A stretch of 64,000 bases of DNA from Sanderia malayensis (lineage: Eukaryota > Cnidaria > Scyphozoa > Semaeostomeae > Pelagiidae), in NCBI GenBank assembly GCA_013076295.1, contig RQOL01000828.1, positions 868,001 through 932,000 on the forward strand, read 5' to 3'. Below are positions 49,595-61,959 of the stretch, piece by piece; positions within the stretch are counted from its first letter, which is position 1, and every line of letters begins with the position of its first letter. The notes beneath the pieces are model-generated. The model was given only the letters and a program-made list of their open reading frames with translations, had not been told where the DNA came from and did no database searches. The position numbers and the translations under genes were made by a program.

Positions 49595-51722
49595 GTCACA
49601 TCTTTTAGAAATAAAATCACGGGCATTCTAGCAAAGTTTCGATGATAACAAAATGCATGTTTATAGAAAACAAGAAAAGTTAAGGTATGAACAAGTTAAA
49701 ACCGTGGAGAACTTCAAATTTCCATAACTCTTTCTTGTCAATGCCCTCTCTGATAATTGTTTTCTCTGAATTCATTAACCAAACAATAAGTCCCTAGAAA
49801 TGCCACATTAACAAAAAAGCACATACATGTTCATTCATTAGAGACAAAAACTCCTTACTGTGATAATGAACTCAAATGCACTGGTCCACCTTGAATTGCT
49901 GTTATCACTGTTGATGGCATCAAAACTTCTCCATTGGAAAATGGCAACAAACGTGATCATGAACCTGAAAATGAATAAATAGGTTATTAAAATATTGTAG
50001 AAAAATGGTAACAAGATCAGCAGAATGTCAAACAACTAATTGAGGATAACGAACGCGTTCAGTTGACTTGGTAATACCTCTGAACTTATAATTTTAATTA
50101 AATACGACATGCAACTAAATGTGTTGGTTAGTTAAAATTTCTTGACATCCTCAATAAAAGTTTTAGGATCTGATTATTATATCACGGCTTTGAAAAATAA
50201 CTTAGTCAAATCTCATTAAAGTATTCAGAAAGTTACTTGCTTCTTGTCTGTGATAAATAATAAAATATGTACCTTATTTAAACCTATAATAATTGCTACA
50301 GATTTCATAATAGATAATTCGATAAAATTATATTGGACGGCGGAATCCCGATATAACAAATCTTTCATTTTATTTGTAGTTTGATTAACGTACCCAGGGC
50401 TTATTACTTCGTAAAACAATTTAACGGGTAAGATATTTATTCCCAAGTTTGACCAATATAGCTGCGGAGATATTGGTCAAAATTAGAATTCATTAATTTG
50501 ATTCAAATGACATAACATATGCGGAGCAATAAATATCACCTCCTATCGTTATTATTGCTATTATAATTACTATTATCATTGTTGTTGTTATTATTATCAT
50601 AATTGTTTGAAGACTGTCTTGTTGTTTTATCGTTACTATTGTCACGCGTTAAAGGTTCTTGTGAAGGTTTAAAGGTTTCTTCAGTTGATATCTGTTCAAT
50701 ATGGCTCTTTACTTCTTCAGCCATTGCGTTAAACATTTGCAACTCTTCTAATGACGAGAAACAACCAGCTGAGTTGCACATTACGTCTGTTCCACCTTGT
50801 TTTTCATCTCCCCCATCAACATTTGCAATAACATTTTCTTGTCCATCGTCTTCAATAACCTGTTTTTCACTTATTATGTTATTATCACTATCCTGTTTAG
50901 AATCACTAATATCTGCAGTAGCTTGATGCTTAGGTTTTAAAACTTTAACAACTTCTTCCTCAGAAACTTCAACATCTCGCATTTCCTTCTGGACATTACT
51001 TATTATCTCTGGTTTCCAATCCCCAATCTTCCTGTCTTGTTTATCATGTGTGCCTTCTTCTATCTCATTCACGTGATCTTTGATATTAGCAATAGTTTCT
51101 CTTACGACATTATTCTCAACATCAGCTCTTTTAATTCCACCAGCTTTGTCCTCTTCTATGGCAACATCCAAGCGTTTCTTCAATGCATCCGCTTCATTCG
51201 TCCCTTTTAGCTCACTGTCACCAACATATTCCACACCCTTATGAGCAGTGTTACTATCAATCGATTCCTTGCCACCAGATTCTTCTGCAACAACCTTTGG
51301 AATGCTCTCATCTTTAACGGCTTTGCGAAGACCTTCTCCGCCAATTTCCAGAGAATCACTTTCAAATGGAATAGTCTTTGTTGCCACACGAATCCTAGAA
51401 ATATTCTCTCCAGACGAACTGTCTGCATAAGTCGTGTATGTTGTCTCAAAAGTGACCAGCTTGCCATCGGAGTCCCGACCGACATGGCTCTCAGTTGATG
51501 ATTTGACCTGCATCAAAGATACACAAATACTAATTACAACCGTGTACAATTCCAACTTATGTTGTTCAAGTTTTTACTAAGTTCTCAAACGAAAATTCAG
51601 CTAATGATCCAACCCTTGAAACAAAACCTCGATACTTTGTACATTGTGATGGCCTCTCAACGGAATACGAACAAGTTAACAATAGCATTGGTTGTGAACG
51701 ATATTCATTAATGTCAAAGAAG
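49595..51722. repeat. Segmental duplication, copy B (carries the functional EDEM3 terminal exon)
   Basis: Partner of 44865-46365. It keeps the full-length EDEM3 last exon, so this is the ancestral arrangement on the EDEM3 side. Homology ends near 51722, where ATTCATTAATGTCAAAGAAG diverges from the other copy. Confidence 0.92.
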
Positions 51723-54700
51723 AGCGTTATTTCAGAGGCCAATGTTGTACCAACAGCCATTAGAAAATGCTGAGGTAAAAAGAAGCTACAAACACGATGG
51801 ATTTAAAATACCAACAACAATAATATAATGAGTGTTGTGGGATACAGTATGTGTTATCAATTTCCATAAACTTACAATAGTTCCAGGTTCTGCTTGATCT
51901 AATATCTTTGATTTCACTTCGGTTTCCTCTGGTTTTGAATTAAGCACATGCGGCCATTGCGTTGGCGCATTTTTACACTGTTTTACATCAAAGCTCTTCT
52001 CAGAGGTAATTTTCTCAGAGTCGTACGCTTTATTAATTTCCGGTTTCCCGTCTGAATCCAGACCAGGATTTGAGTCGCTTACTTCGGCCTCATTTGGCTT
52101 TGCTTCTGCAAACAGAGCAAAGATTTGTCTGTCATGCTAAATAATTGCAACTTTCATTGGGAGTTGAGTAAAGAGGAGCTCAAGTACATTGTGCTCAGCG
52201 GATTCGCTCAAAATCAAAGAATGCGTCATACAATAAGTATTACAAGTTGGCTGGGCAATACTATTATATTGCTATTCACGTAAAGTCACTAACCAGGTTG
52301 AGAAACTTTGCCAGTCAGTCTAACGGAAAGATAGAGCCCAAATTCCTGTCTGACTCTCTGTGCGAACTGCCGAAGGATGTCTCCCTCTTTACGAAACAAG
52401 AAAACAGATGGAATCGAAACGTCTTCAGAATGGTTGTCACCACTCATTGCAAACACAGGTTGATCGTCGGCAGAGGTTCCTTCGTTGTGATCTGAAAACA
52501 AATGGAAGTAAATCACAATAATGCACGATATTATATAATGGAGCTCTACGTATTGAAGGCATGAGTACAGAAGATATACTTGTTGAAAACTATAATACAG
52601 GAGCTTTGAAATATATATTGTGGTTATTAATTTCGAGCTTAACTTACCAATAATAATGACACCCAATGCTCCGTGTTTCTGAGCACGACGAACCTGGATG
52701 AAATGACAAACATTCTTAAATACCTCCCATATCTATACATGAAATGAGACACCAAATGAAAAAATTAACAGAATAAAATGTAAATAAAATCATTCAATAT
52801 CCCACCTTATCAATAAACATACAGCTACCTCTCTGAGCGACAATAATTCTGTTTAAAAACTCATCTGGGTTCATTATATCGTCACAAGCATTATAAGGAA
52901 TAGATTCAATCACTTCACCTGTCACCTTGAGAAAAAAATTAATTTTCATTAAAAGTGCTTAATACTACGAGCAGAAAAACCCAGTTCTTGTTATGCCAAA
53001 TTGGAATTATGTTTTTCACAACCGCCTGTTGATTGAGTTATAGCAAGAAGCTGAAAGTGAAGCTAAAAACGTGTTGTCGTTGCTCGGAATTCTAACTTGG
53101 AATAGATAGCCTATAACCAATAATCACAATCGTATTACATGTGATAGCCGGGCCTGTGGCTAATGCAAAACTCTGGTATACGATTCAGATGGCGATCTAT
53201 TTTATTTACTTGTTCCAGTGATTATATCTCAGAATCATCAATCTTAGCATTTGCTGTTACGTCACGTCATCAATCTCCACTGCTGTTAGGTTATGATCCA
53301 TACATTTGTGCGGCTTCAAAAACATGCTCACAAAGAGCTATTTTAACTCTAAAGCCTTCCAAATAAGCATCCTTCCCATTGGTTAGTCCTTCATAGGTAG
53401 AATATGCGGACGACATACTCCACTTAACTACTCAAACTATTAGCTAGCATTTAGTTAACATACCCCAATACTTTTTGAAATATCCAGACCGAATTGTGCC
53501 GCGCCAGCTCCAAAATGAACCTTTCCATTGTAAGGCGGAGACAAGACTTGCACCACCCGTGGCTTGTACCCAGAACCTAAAACATCAAATAGTTACTGCA
53601 TTCACTTCGTATCATACACAGTACGTGTAGTATGAACAGAAGTAAACAATTTGCAATAAATTCTTGCATTCTGTGATGCATTCCCAGTATATTTGAGCAG
53701 CAATACGTCGACCCGAGTTTCTTGACATCTCTAAAGATGTTCTGTCTTCCTTGGTTCCGATTTGCATTACGTATTCTTTCTCACATGACCATCATTGACA
53801 GAAAAAACTTTTACTTGGATGGTCGACTGATTGAGATTTACGTCGACTGCATGTAATCATATACACGATATAGACGATACGCTACAAACCTTGATCATTA
53901 TTTTTAGTCTTTGCAAACTGAATCATATCTTGCATGAACTTGATACCATCTGTTGCATCTTCTGGCGTTAATGCCTGAAATATACACAGATAATTAATGA
54001 CAAAGTAGTGGCAAAATAATTCCTTTGCGTTTAGCTATTGATCTTGTACTTTATAAAATCTGCCTGCAAGTAGCTATAACCTTATTTTGCCGATTGAAAC
54101 AGAGAATAAACAGAAAATAAACAGATATTTGAAATTCAGAAGGTTAACAAAACAGCATTATCACTCATCTTTGCTGAAATACTCATACATGATAATCTTA
54201 ATGACAATGATACACCGAGATGTTAGCGTTAAGAAAGTTGACTGGATAATTTACCGAGAAACACTCTTCATCCCATTGAAATAGAATATATATATACAGA
54301 CTGTCAATACAAATTAGCAGCAAGCATGAGTATTTCATAGTTACATGAAACCACAGAGATGTGTGTTAATAATTAAGCCACTAGAAATACATACCACTCC
54401 GGCTTGGTGCACGAGTTGAACTTTGCCATCATTCGTTTGAATAACAGAAATTCCCATTGCCTTCAACAGTTGCAAGTGCATTGCATTTCCAACCTGAAAC
54501 TGGTCTGCGCGCAATTTCGGTTGCCTGGAAAAAAGTTGAATGGCAAAAAATGAAATACAAAAGCTTGTCTTATATGTCATAATATATCTTTAACAAGAGG
54601 TACAAGACAAATACGATGAATCAATTGCTCTAAATAAGCCTAGCATGCAGAATGTGCATTGCATAAGCCAAACATGGGATTGTTGAATGACAAAGCACGT

Positions 54701-57700
54701 TTGAATAAATGGATGTAATCCAAAGCAACTAATCGTGGTAAGTAATGGATTTCATCAAGCACAAAGAGCATTTATCAATGTTTTCAAGGTTTTGATGAAA
54801 CATTTAAAGGAAGAGGACGCTTACTGAAAGAATTACAATAGGAAACACTGGCACAAGTGAAATATGTGAAAATAAGCATGATAAATAAAATAAAATATGA
54901 ATAGATACCTGTTTGGGTCGGAATTCAAATATGCATCCTTCAGTTGTTGCTCAGTGTTCTGTGAGCTGCACTTCGAATCTTGCTGTGGCTTGCGGTATTC
55001 TTTGCGAACGATTCTGGCAAATTCTTTCAGATTGTATTGGTTGAGTGCATTATTGGGACAAGTGGATTGGATGTCACTGGCTGGTAACACAATCGAGGCT
55101 TGCCTTGTCGTGTTCTATGAAGAGCAAACACAGAAAAGAGTATAACAACAAGGTATCAAGGACTTGGATAAATGTATGTTTGAGATGAAGAGAATCAACT
55201 GCGAACATCTTGAAAAAGCAAACCTGTAATGTGCGATTATTCTTTTTATCCAAATTCACATTGGACAAAGACAACGGAAGAAGATGGGCCTCAGTAGTGA
55301 AAATAAAATTATGAATATCCAGAATACGGTCAGATTCTTCGGAAAAAAGCAGATATAAATACTTGAAAGTCTCAGCCAAGACAAAAGAATCCATTCTACA
55401 AAGTAAAAACACATACATGAAATTTATTCTTTAACTTTTTATTATCGTTATTATTAAACTTCAAGGATGAAATTATGAAATAAACTTGCTTGTCTTCATG
55501 AGTGAATGTTCTCAAATCCTGGATAGCAGCAAATCCACAGGGCACCCTGGCATGCAAATCAAGTGTTTCAACAATATGCTTTCCAGCTTCCAAGTAATAC
55601 GGGTCTTTCGTTGCCTGAAATGAAAGCAACAGCAGTTAATTCAGTTGCTAAACAATCTCAACTCATAATAGTTTAATCAATATCATTAAATTGTTCGAGG
55701 TAGCCGCAAGTCCTGGAACTGCCCCCTCCCCTCCCCCGAATAAGCCCTAACAGTAATTTATATTGAGCTAATTCGCTCGTTTCAAGCAATTTTTGTTGAC
55801 ATTCACAAAAGTATAAAAAATTAAATGAAAGATTGTGTGGCGCGTCTCAGATAATTGTACAACCCCCTTGTATCAGCCCAAAGAAGCTTATTTGAGAAAT
55901 TATAGCGAGACAAAGGACACGCATGAAAAACGGAACAGCAAATGAAAATGAAAAAAGACAAAATTAAATTCGATACACCAAAGAATCATGGTAAAGTGAA
56001 GCTGATAATATACGCCAAAAAGGTGAGCATACCTCGTAGAGAAAGTAAGTGCTTTCTGCAAATTCCGGTCGAAGAGGGTGCTGAGCCCAGTAAACGTCGT
56101 AGCTAGTTGTGAATGCCTAATGAAACAAAATTAACCATCAGAACATTCAAATACCATTCGCCAATTAAATGGCTTGTAGAAATTCCGGTTGCAAACGGTT
56201 ACAAACGGTTGCAAAAGCAAATATCAAAGTATCACCTCGGGAATAAATTTATGACGTTTGACAACTTCATACAGCATTTCATGTGTCTCTATTGCCGGTT
56301 TCAAGTCCCCCATAAGAACCTTTTAAATGAAAAAGTTTATATTAGTATTAAAAAAATAAAACAAAATGAAACGTAGTCCAGTGTTGTGTCGCTTGAAAGA
56401 ACATAAATTGCCATTTCTACAAAGCATAAAACTTTACAAAACTCAGCCGGCGATCTTTGATAAGTGAGTTTCGCATATGCGGATTCTTATTGTGATCTGG
56501 TTCATATCAGGAGGAGGCATTGAAATATACCTGAAGTCCAGGCCAAAATGCTTGCAAGGAATCAACGAAAGCTCTGATTGGGCGATCAGGTTGGTGCATC
56601 AATACATCAAGCATCATGACACCTTGCTTGATATATTTGTTAATTGCTGCGTAGTGCTAAAATCGAATTCAAAAATTAATTAACATGATCACTAATAAGT
56701 CATCGTAGCTGCCTTGTTGCACAACTGGCAATAACTTGCTCGTAAAACCCAATTACAGTAAAAGTGATCTTAACTGTATTGAAAAAACTTCAATTCACGT
56801 TTATATTCTCACCACAGGTAACATATATGCATTACAGTAGTGAATATCGGTGGATATCCATTAATTACCCTTGCAGTCTAATGAATATCCATCGGTATAA
56901 TCTATCCACATATATTACAAGGCTGGAGTGAAAATATAAAAAAGTACGTAGCCGGTATAAAGAGCCATAGTTCATATGCATGATTTTGCAACAGGTCAAA
57001 CTCCACAGGGGGAAACGTGTAACATGTTCCAGTTAATACGACTTCGTACCAGTTAGGATCAACTTAGAAGCATACGAAAACCAACTGAAAATTAAATATG
57101 ACACCAAAATATTTGAGACATCTCTATGGAATTGCATTCAAATGCTAGCCGAGTTGTTGAGAACCAGCTGTATTCTGTTGGCAAAAAGGCAAAAATGAAA
57201 CTTATATTTGATGATAATTACCTTGTTGAATTTTTCCAGATAAGATTTGTCTCCCAGGAGAACGTATGCTTTGAAACAATATTCATAATAGGAATCAATG
57301 CCCGCACCAATTCCACTATCTAAAATCAAACACATGTCAACAATATATTAATAATGCTGGAATCAACCAAACAGAAATTGGGAGCACTCATTCCTGTAGG
57401 AGGGTTATTAAACTATTTCTTCCAAAAGAAAGGCGTCTATATACATAGTGATTTAACAATGGTTTGATCTTTTGCTAAAATTCAATTGCGACTTTTGCAT
57501 AAAAAGAATGAGAAACTATCACAAAACTATCACAAAACTATTACAAACTATTACATACTGCAGAAAGGTTGGTTTTGGACCATGCTTGCTTGACAAGAAT
57601 TATGAACAAAAGTCACAGATGCCATAGGATGGAAAGGTTGAATTAAAGCAGTGTAAAATATCAAATCAATTTACCTCTCCTAATCCAGTCACCATTGTGA

Positions 57701-60641
57701 ATATTGATAACGGTGCCAACCAAATCACTATTGCGACTTCTATAATGCCAAATCGCATCCATGGCATTGTGAGCTTTCTCCTGCAAGGCAATGAAATAAC
57801 CAACAAGGTCAGTGATAAGTGAGATAATGATCAATACTTGTCACCTATGAAGAGGGAAAAAGAAGCGTGATCGCAGTAGCAAATGTTCAAGACAAGGAAT
57901 GTCTAGCACAAGGGAGCAGAGAAGTGATTCAATATTTATATACCTAGTTAAGATTTACCACATCAACCACAACTATCAATCAAACACGACCATGAATCGT
58001 GGTATATTCCCTACATGGTTCGAGGTTGATCGTGGTTAAAATTTCCTACATGGTTCGAGGCTAGGCAAACAGGTCAATTATATTTGAAAAAACAAGCAAA
58101 GATATATTACATTACACAACAACTTACTTCATATATAGGATTGCCAGTTAGTCTGCTTAGTGCAGCGAATTCCATGATCATGGTACCAGCACAAGCCGTG
58201 CAAGTGTCGCTTTCATCTACTATTCTCGATAAAGGGTGGTGAACCCCATACCGCAAGTTGATCTATACGAGAAATTGTTCAGCTCAATGCAATGATCAAT
58301 ATTTTAAAAAACAAATGATATTCAAGAGAGATTGATAATGTAAATCAATACACCAAAATATGGAAAATGTATTCATTCTGATAAATTGCGATGTAAAGCA
58401 TGACTATTTTACAGTGACAGGAATGGACAGCCAAAGCACACAATAAGGTAAACAAGTAAAGACAGTAAAAATGTTTCCAATGGTCCTATTAAGAATTGGG
58501 TCCTGGGGATTCTTCTTTCTCAGCCACCCCCACCCCTACCCACAATGTACATAGTGGACATACCATTTTTTCAGCACAAGGGTTAGAGAAAGCATAAGTA
58601 TGTTTAAGCTGCGGTTTGCTTACAGAAAAGCCTGATGTTCGCAGATGTTCTCAAATTTACCTTTGGGTATGGTATTCCAGTTGATGTGTTAAAGGCCACT
58701 AGTAGTCTATCAGCAATGTCAACTGCCATGTCTAGCAGTTCACCTTTGTACCAATGCAGTCCCTTGTTCTCTTTCTTGAAAACATCAGCCATAACATGTC
58801 CTCCAAGAAGACCACTTTGGAATAAAAACAATATTTCAATTTGCTTTTATCTTTGAAATAGATAGAGATAGAGTTGAATCCTTTGAAATGAAAACCTTGG
58901 ATAGCTGAGACTTTTAGGGCTTCACTCTGGTTTGCAATTCTCTTTGAATTGCAAACCAGAAACTTCACTCTACCTCAGGGAGATTTAACTGACTCTGATA
59001 TTCACTTGAACAGTTCCTTATGTTTGAACATTTTCTCAACTGTGAGATCCCCACATATAATGTATGTGAAAATGGGAAAAGCATAAAAAAGAATTACATC
59101 AACCTCATAACTATGTTATATATTTGAACTTCTTGTCTTAATGTTTTCTCTGGTTTGATCTTGATTAAAGTTTACATGTTGAATAAATCCCCAATCAACT
59201 CAATTTGAGGTACTAGAGTATATTAGAGTTACCTCACACAAATTAATACCAAAATAAAATATACTAAATAAAACAATAATGTGAAAGAAAACTGTGAAAA
59301 AAATTCATACCCAAGAACACGAATATTTGTCTCAAAAACAGAGACAATTACATCAGCATCAAATTTAACATTCTTTATTACTAGTTGAAGAGCATTGTCA
59401 AATTCTGTAATATTTCCAAATACCTAAAACATTGAAGAATAAATATTCATTTCACTTCTATAGTGGTTCAAAACTTCTTTGAAAGGGCTATTGTATCTAG
59501 ATAGTGTTTCATATTTACTTTGTAGGAATGTCACTTGTCTCTATGTAATCCAATATGATAGAATACTCTATCATATTGGATTAATCATAACACTTTGCAT
59601 ACAAGTTTTATTGAGTATATCTTAATAAATTAAACTTACAGCAAGAGTATCCAATGTGTCGATCAATGTTAATGAAAAACTGAAATGGAAACATAATAAT
59701 TTTAATTATCCTCAGAAGGTCTTCAAAAATTTGAGGAGATGAGTTTATTGGGAATTTAGAAATGTAATAAAGTAAGAGTTTCTTGAATAATTTAAAAAAA
59801 TTGCTTTAGAAAACCAACATACTTTCCTAATGATTCATCTATGTCTCCCCTGTCTGGTTCACTTCCTCTGTATCTTCCTTTGCAACTCAAAGGCATCAAT
59901 TCATCAGCAGGGTAAGCGTATTGCTACAAAGAAAGCAAGTAGAATAAATAACACATTGTTGGGTATATGCGCAATGCAATAAAAACTTCAATGATGTTCA
60001 CATCATTCTTCTTAACCTCTTCCTTGTTGATCAACAAAGATAAGTTCAGAATTAACTGTACATTTAATGAATCAGTATTCAACAAACTTGAATCTTACCA
60101 TATATGAGTTGTATGCATGGTTGAACATTTCAATGACTTGTGATCTGAAAGAAAAAAGCATTATCATTATTTTTAAATTGTTGAATAAAGTATTTTCTAA
60201 CACAAGTTTAGAAAATACCAATGATACTATAAAAAAGAATGATTATAAATTATATATGATAATTTCAGTCTAATGAATATGATCGTGATATGGTATAATT
60301 AATAAAAGCAGTAATAATTCATCACAAATATTAATATTATCATTATAAATATTTTATTTTCATTCAAACTTTTATATAAAAAAAGATTTTGCGTAGAAAA
60401 ATTGCAAAAAATAAATAATGGCATCATCATATTTTGATGAATCTAACCACTTCAAAGGGCTATGTTACCAAAATAAACCCCAATAAATTAAAACAACTCA
60501 CTTCAGTTGAGCCTTTTCAGTTTTAGTTACTTCACAACTCACTTGATACTGCGCAAACATAGCCAACATGGCAAAAACTATGGTGATATGGAGGCCATTG
60601 ATAACGTGGGGCCTAAGTTGGCCAATACACATACTGTCCAT
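50536..60641 (-). CDS. EDEM3: EDEM3-like ER mannosidase (GH47 plus PA domain), complete
   Basis: Start ATG 60639-60641 follows an in-frame upstream stop. The N-terminus has a hydrophobic signal or anchor ([13 protein letters not shown]). About 23 exons, including 60502-60641, 60099-60144, 59835-59935, 57672-57782, 55483-55617, 54393-54525, 52292-52494 and 50536-51511. GH47 markers: [91 protein letters not shown] and TTEAHLLPL, so all the usual catalytic acids and the calcium-binding Thr are present. A protease-associated domain follows ([24 protein letters not shown]). EDEM3 trims mannose from misfolded glycoproteins in the ER lumen for ERAD. The last exon adds a long acidic, Glu/Lys/Asp-rich tail ending in an Asn-rich run and NDRR, with no KDEL-type signal. 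Two intronic hairpins and a foldback element lie within the gene. Confidence 0.95.
56798..56945. repeat. Foldback (long imperfect palindrome) element in EDEM3 intron
   Basis: The left half (TTTATATTCTCACCACAG... to GGTGGATATCCATTA) is an imperfect reverse complement of the right half (TAATGAATATCCATCGG... to GTGAAAATATAAA) over about 60 bp, around a 14-bp centre. This is typical of a foldback MITE; no target duplication is clear. Confidence 0.65.
58926..58960. repeat. Perfect 15-bp hairpin in EDEM3 intron
   Basis: Arms 58926-58940 and 58946-58960 are exact reverse complements (start TCTGGTTTGC), loop TCTTT. CTTCACTCT also occurs on both outer sides as a direct repeat. Confidence 0.75.
59546..59583. 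repeat. Perfect 17-bp hairpin in EDEM3 intron
   Basis: Arms 59546-59562 and 59567-59583 are exact reverse complements (start TAATCCAATA), with a 4-nt loop ATAC. Intronic, role unknown. Confidence 0.78.
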
Positions 60642-60984
60642 TGAAATTGGAAACAGAGAGAAACAGCCAAGGGAGCTGATAGTTGAATTCCTCGTAACTG
60701 CAAACGTTCACATGGCAAATGTTGTGTTGTTGATAAAAGTTTTCCCTCCCTGGTCAATCAAGTAGAGTTTTAACTTCTTCCTGCTGTTCGCCGGTGTCAC
60801 AACAGCTGAGCGAAACAAAAACAAGAAGGACTCAAGCAAGGAGGAGACAGGAGACCTCGATCCAAGCCTCTGTGGAACGTCTTTATCAGCAAGTATATAG
60901 AACCATACCATCTCTCTTGTTTTGTTTTCTCAAAAACAAAACAAAAATATGTAATAATGCAAATATTAGAAAGAATAATGTGAC
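60642..60984. promoter_or_regulatory. EDEM3 upstream flank
   Basis: Immediately 5' of the EDEM3 start (gene on minus strand). A promoter is expected here, but no TATA box or other motif could be defended. Confidence 0.3.
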
Positions 60985-61290
60985 GTGTTAGTTATCTATG
61001 GGTGCGTTCTTTTGGGAAATTTGTTTGTTCCGAATACGGAAAAAAGTAGACTTCCGATCCATGAATCCAAAAAAAAAGCAACGGAAGAGTTTCGAAGAAT
61101 CTCTGCGGTCTCCAAAGTCTTCTTGCTCTGGAGGAGACAGAAGAGTTTGGAGACTGCAAAGTCTGCCATTTTCCGGAGAATTGACCAAAAAAACGCGCTT
61201 TCCGTCTCTCCAAAGTCTCGAGAAAAAAGAAGAGGCAAATGCGGATGTCAGTGCAATGAAAGTATTTCACCAGTAAGAGGGAAATAGACT
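60985..61290. repeat. Dispersed repeat candidate with GGTGCGTTCTTTTGGGAA end
   Basis: Begins with the GTGCGTTCTTTTGGG motif seen at the ends of short nonautonomous elements in marine invertebrates. It contains a 16-bp imperfect inverted repeat (GTCTCCAAAGTCTTCT against its near complement ending TTTGGAGAC, near 61105-61155). Several frames on both strands stay open for most of it, which reflects purine/pyrimidine bias and not coding. Its right end could not be defined. Confidence 0.45.
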
Positions 61291-61959
61291 AGGCTCAATG
61301 GCTACATCTTTACAGAATTGAGCAAGAAGTTTCACCCATCAAATCTCTTAACTCATTATGACGGATATGAACGAATCTTGCAGTTCATTGCATGTATGAG
61401 TATGACGTTAAAAGCGTGGCCACAGTGACACTTGCAAAAGCAAATGTACAAAAATATACCCACCATCCATACGCTTTCCATGCATTCCAAAATACTATAA
61501 TGACCTGCATCACAAATGAACCGAAGCACTACAATTCTATATCTGCATCTAATTTATAGTTACTGAGTGAGCTACACGAGGCTCACCTATGTTTCAATAA
61601 AGACCAGGTTTGGGCATATATCAGGGTCTCGAGTCTCGAAAACTCTGTCAACCATCGCAAAAGTCCGCCTGTGTCTTGGTTATGACGTCGTACCATGTTG
61701 TAGTCAGTGTCCCATTTCAAATGTAAGCTACACTTCGTGATCAAATCAATGCAAAAGAAGACCAGACCAGCATGGCGGCCCACAACTGTCACACACACAC
61801 ACACTTAAAATGAAATATACACATAAATCCATATGATTTTAAAATAACAGCGCAATGTCATTTTTCAATATTTCTAACTAACATGGATTGCATCAAGTTT
61901 AATCATAGTTTGGTGGTCAGTCTAAAATAGACTTTAATGAGGAAGAAGTTATTTTCACT
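61291..61959. other. Spacer with short (CA)n
   Basis: No supported gene. A short CA microsatellite lies at about 61786-61803. Confidence 0.5.

Larger units (their letters stand above)
46828..49645 (+). pseudogene. Second GPCR copy, frameshifted and split by a transposon
   Basis: N-terminal part 46828-47218 and C-terminal part 49112-49645 align along the whole length of the intact receptor. Two lesions are visible. A one-base deletion near 47080 (after IAQP) shifts the frame; it resumes in another frame as HRFI. Then a 1,893-bp transposon sits exactly after the TM3 HRFI codons. Without these the two halves would join in frame. Identity to the intact copy is clearly lower in the coding body (roughly 85% by eye over TM4-TM5) than in the 3' flank. 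Confidence 0.92.

Noticed and set aside
50603..50926. Plus-strand 107-residue frame
   Set aside because: Antisense to the EDEM3 terminal exon, with no independent support.
60708..60911. Open frame upstream of EDEM3 as its N-terminus
   Set aside because: It is in a different frame and is separated from the EDEM3 start by an in-frame stop; the ATG at 60639-60641 gives a better signal sequence.
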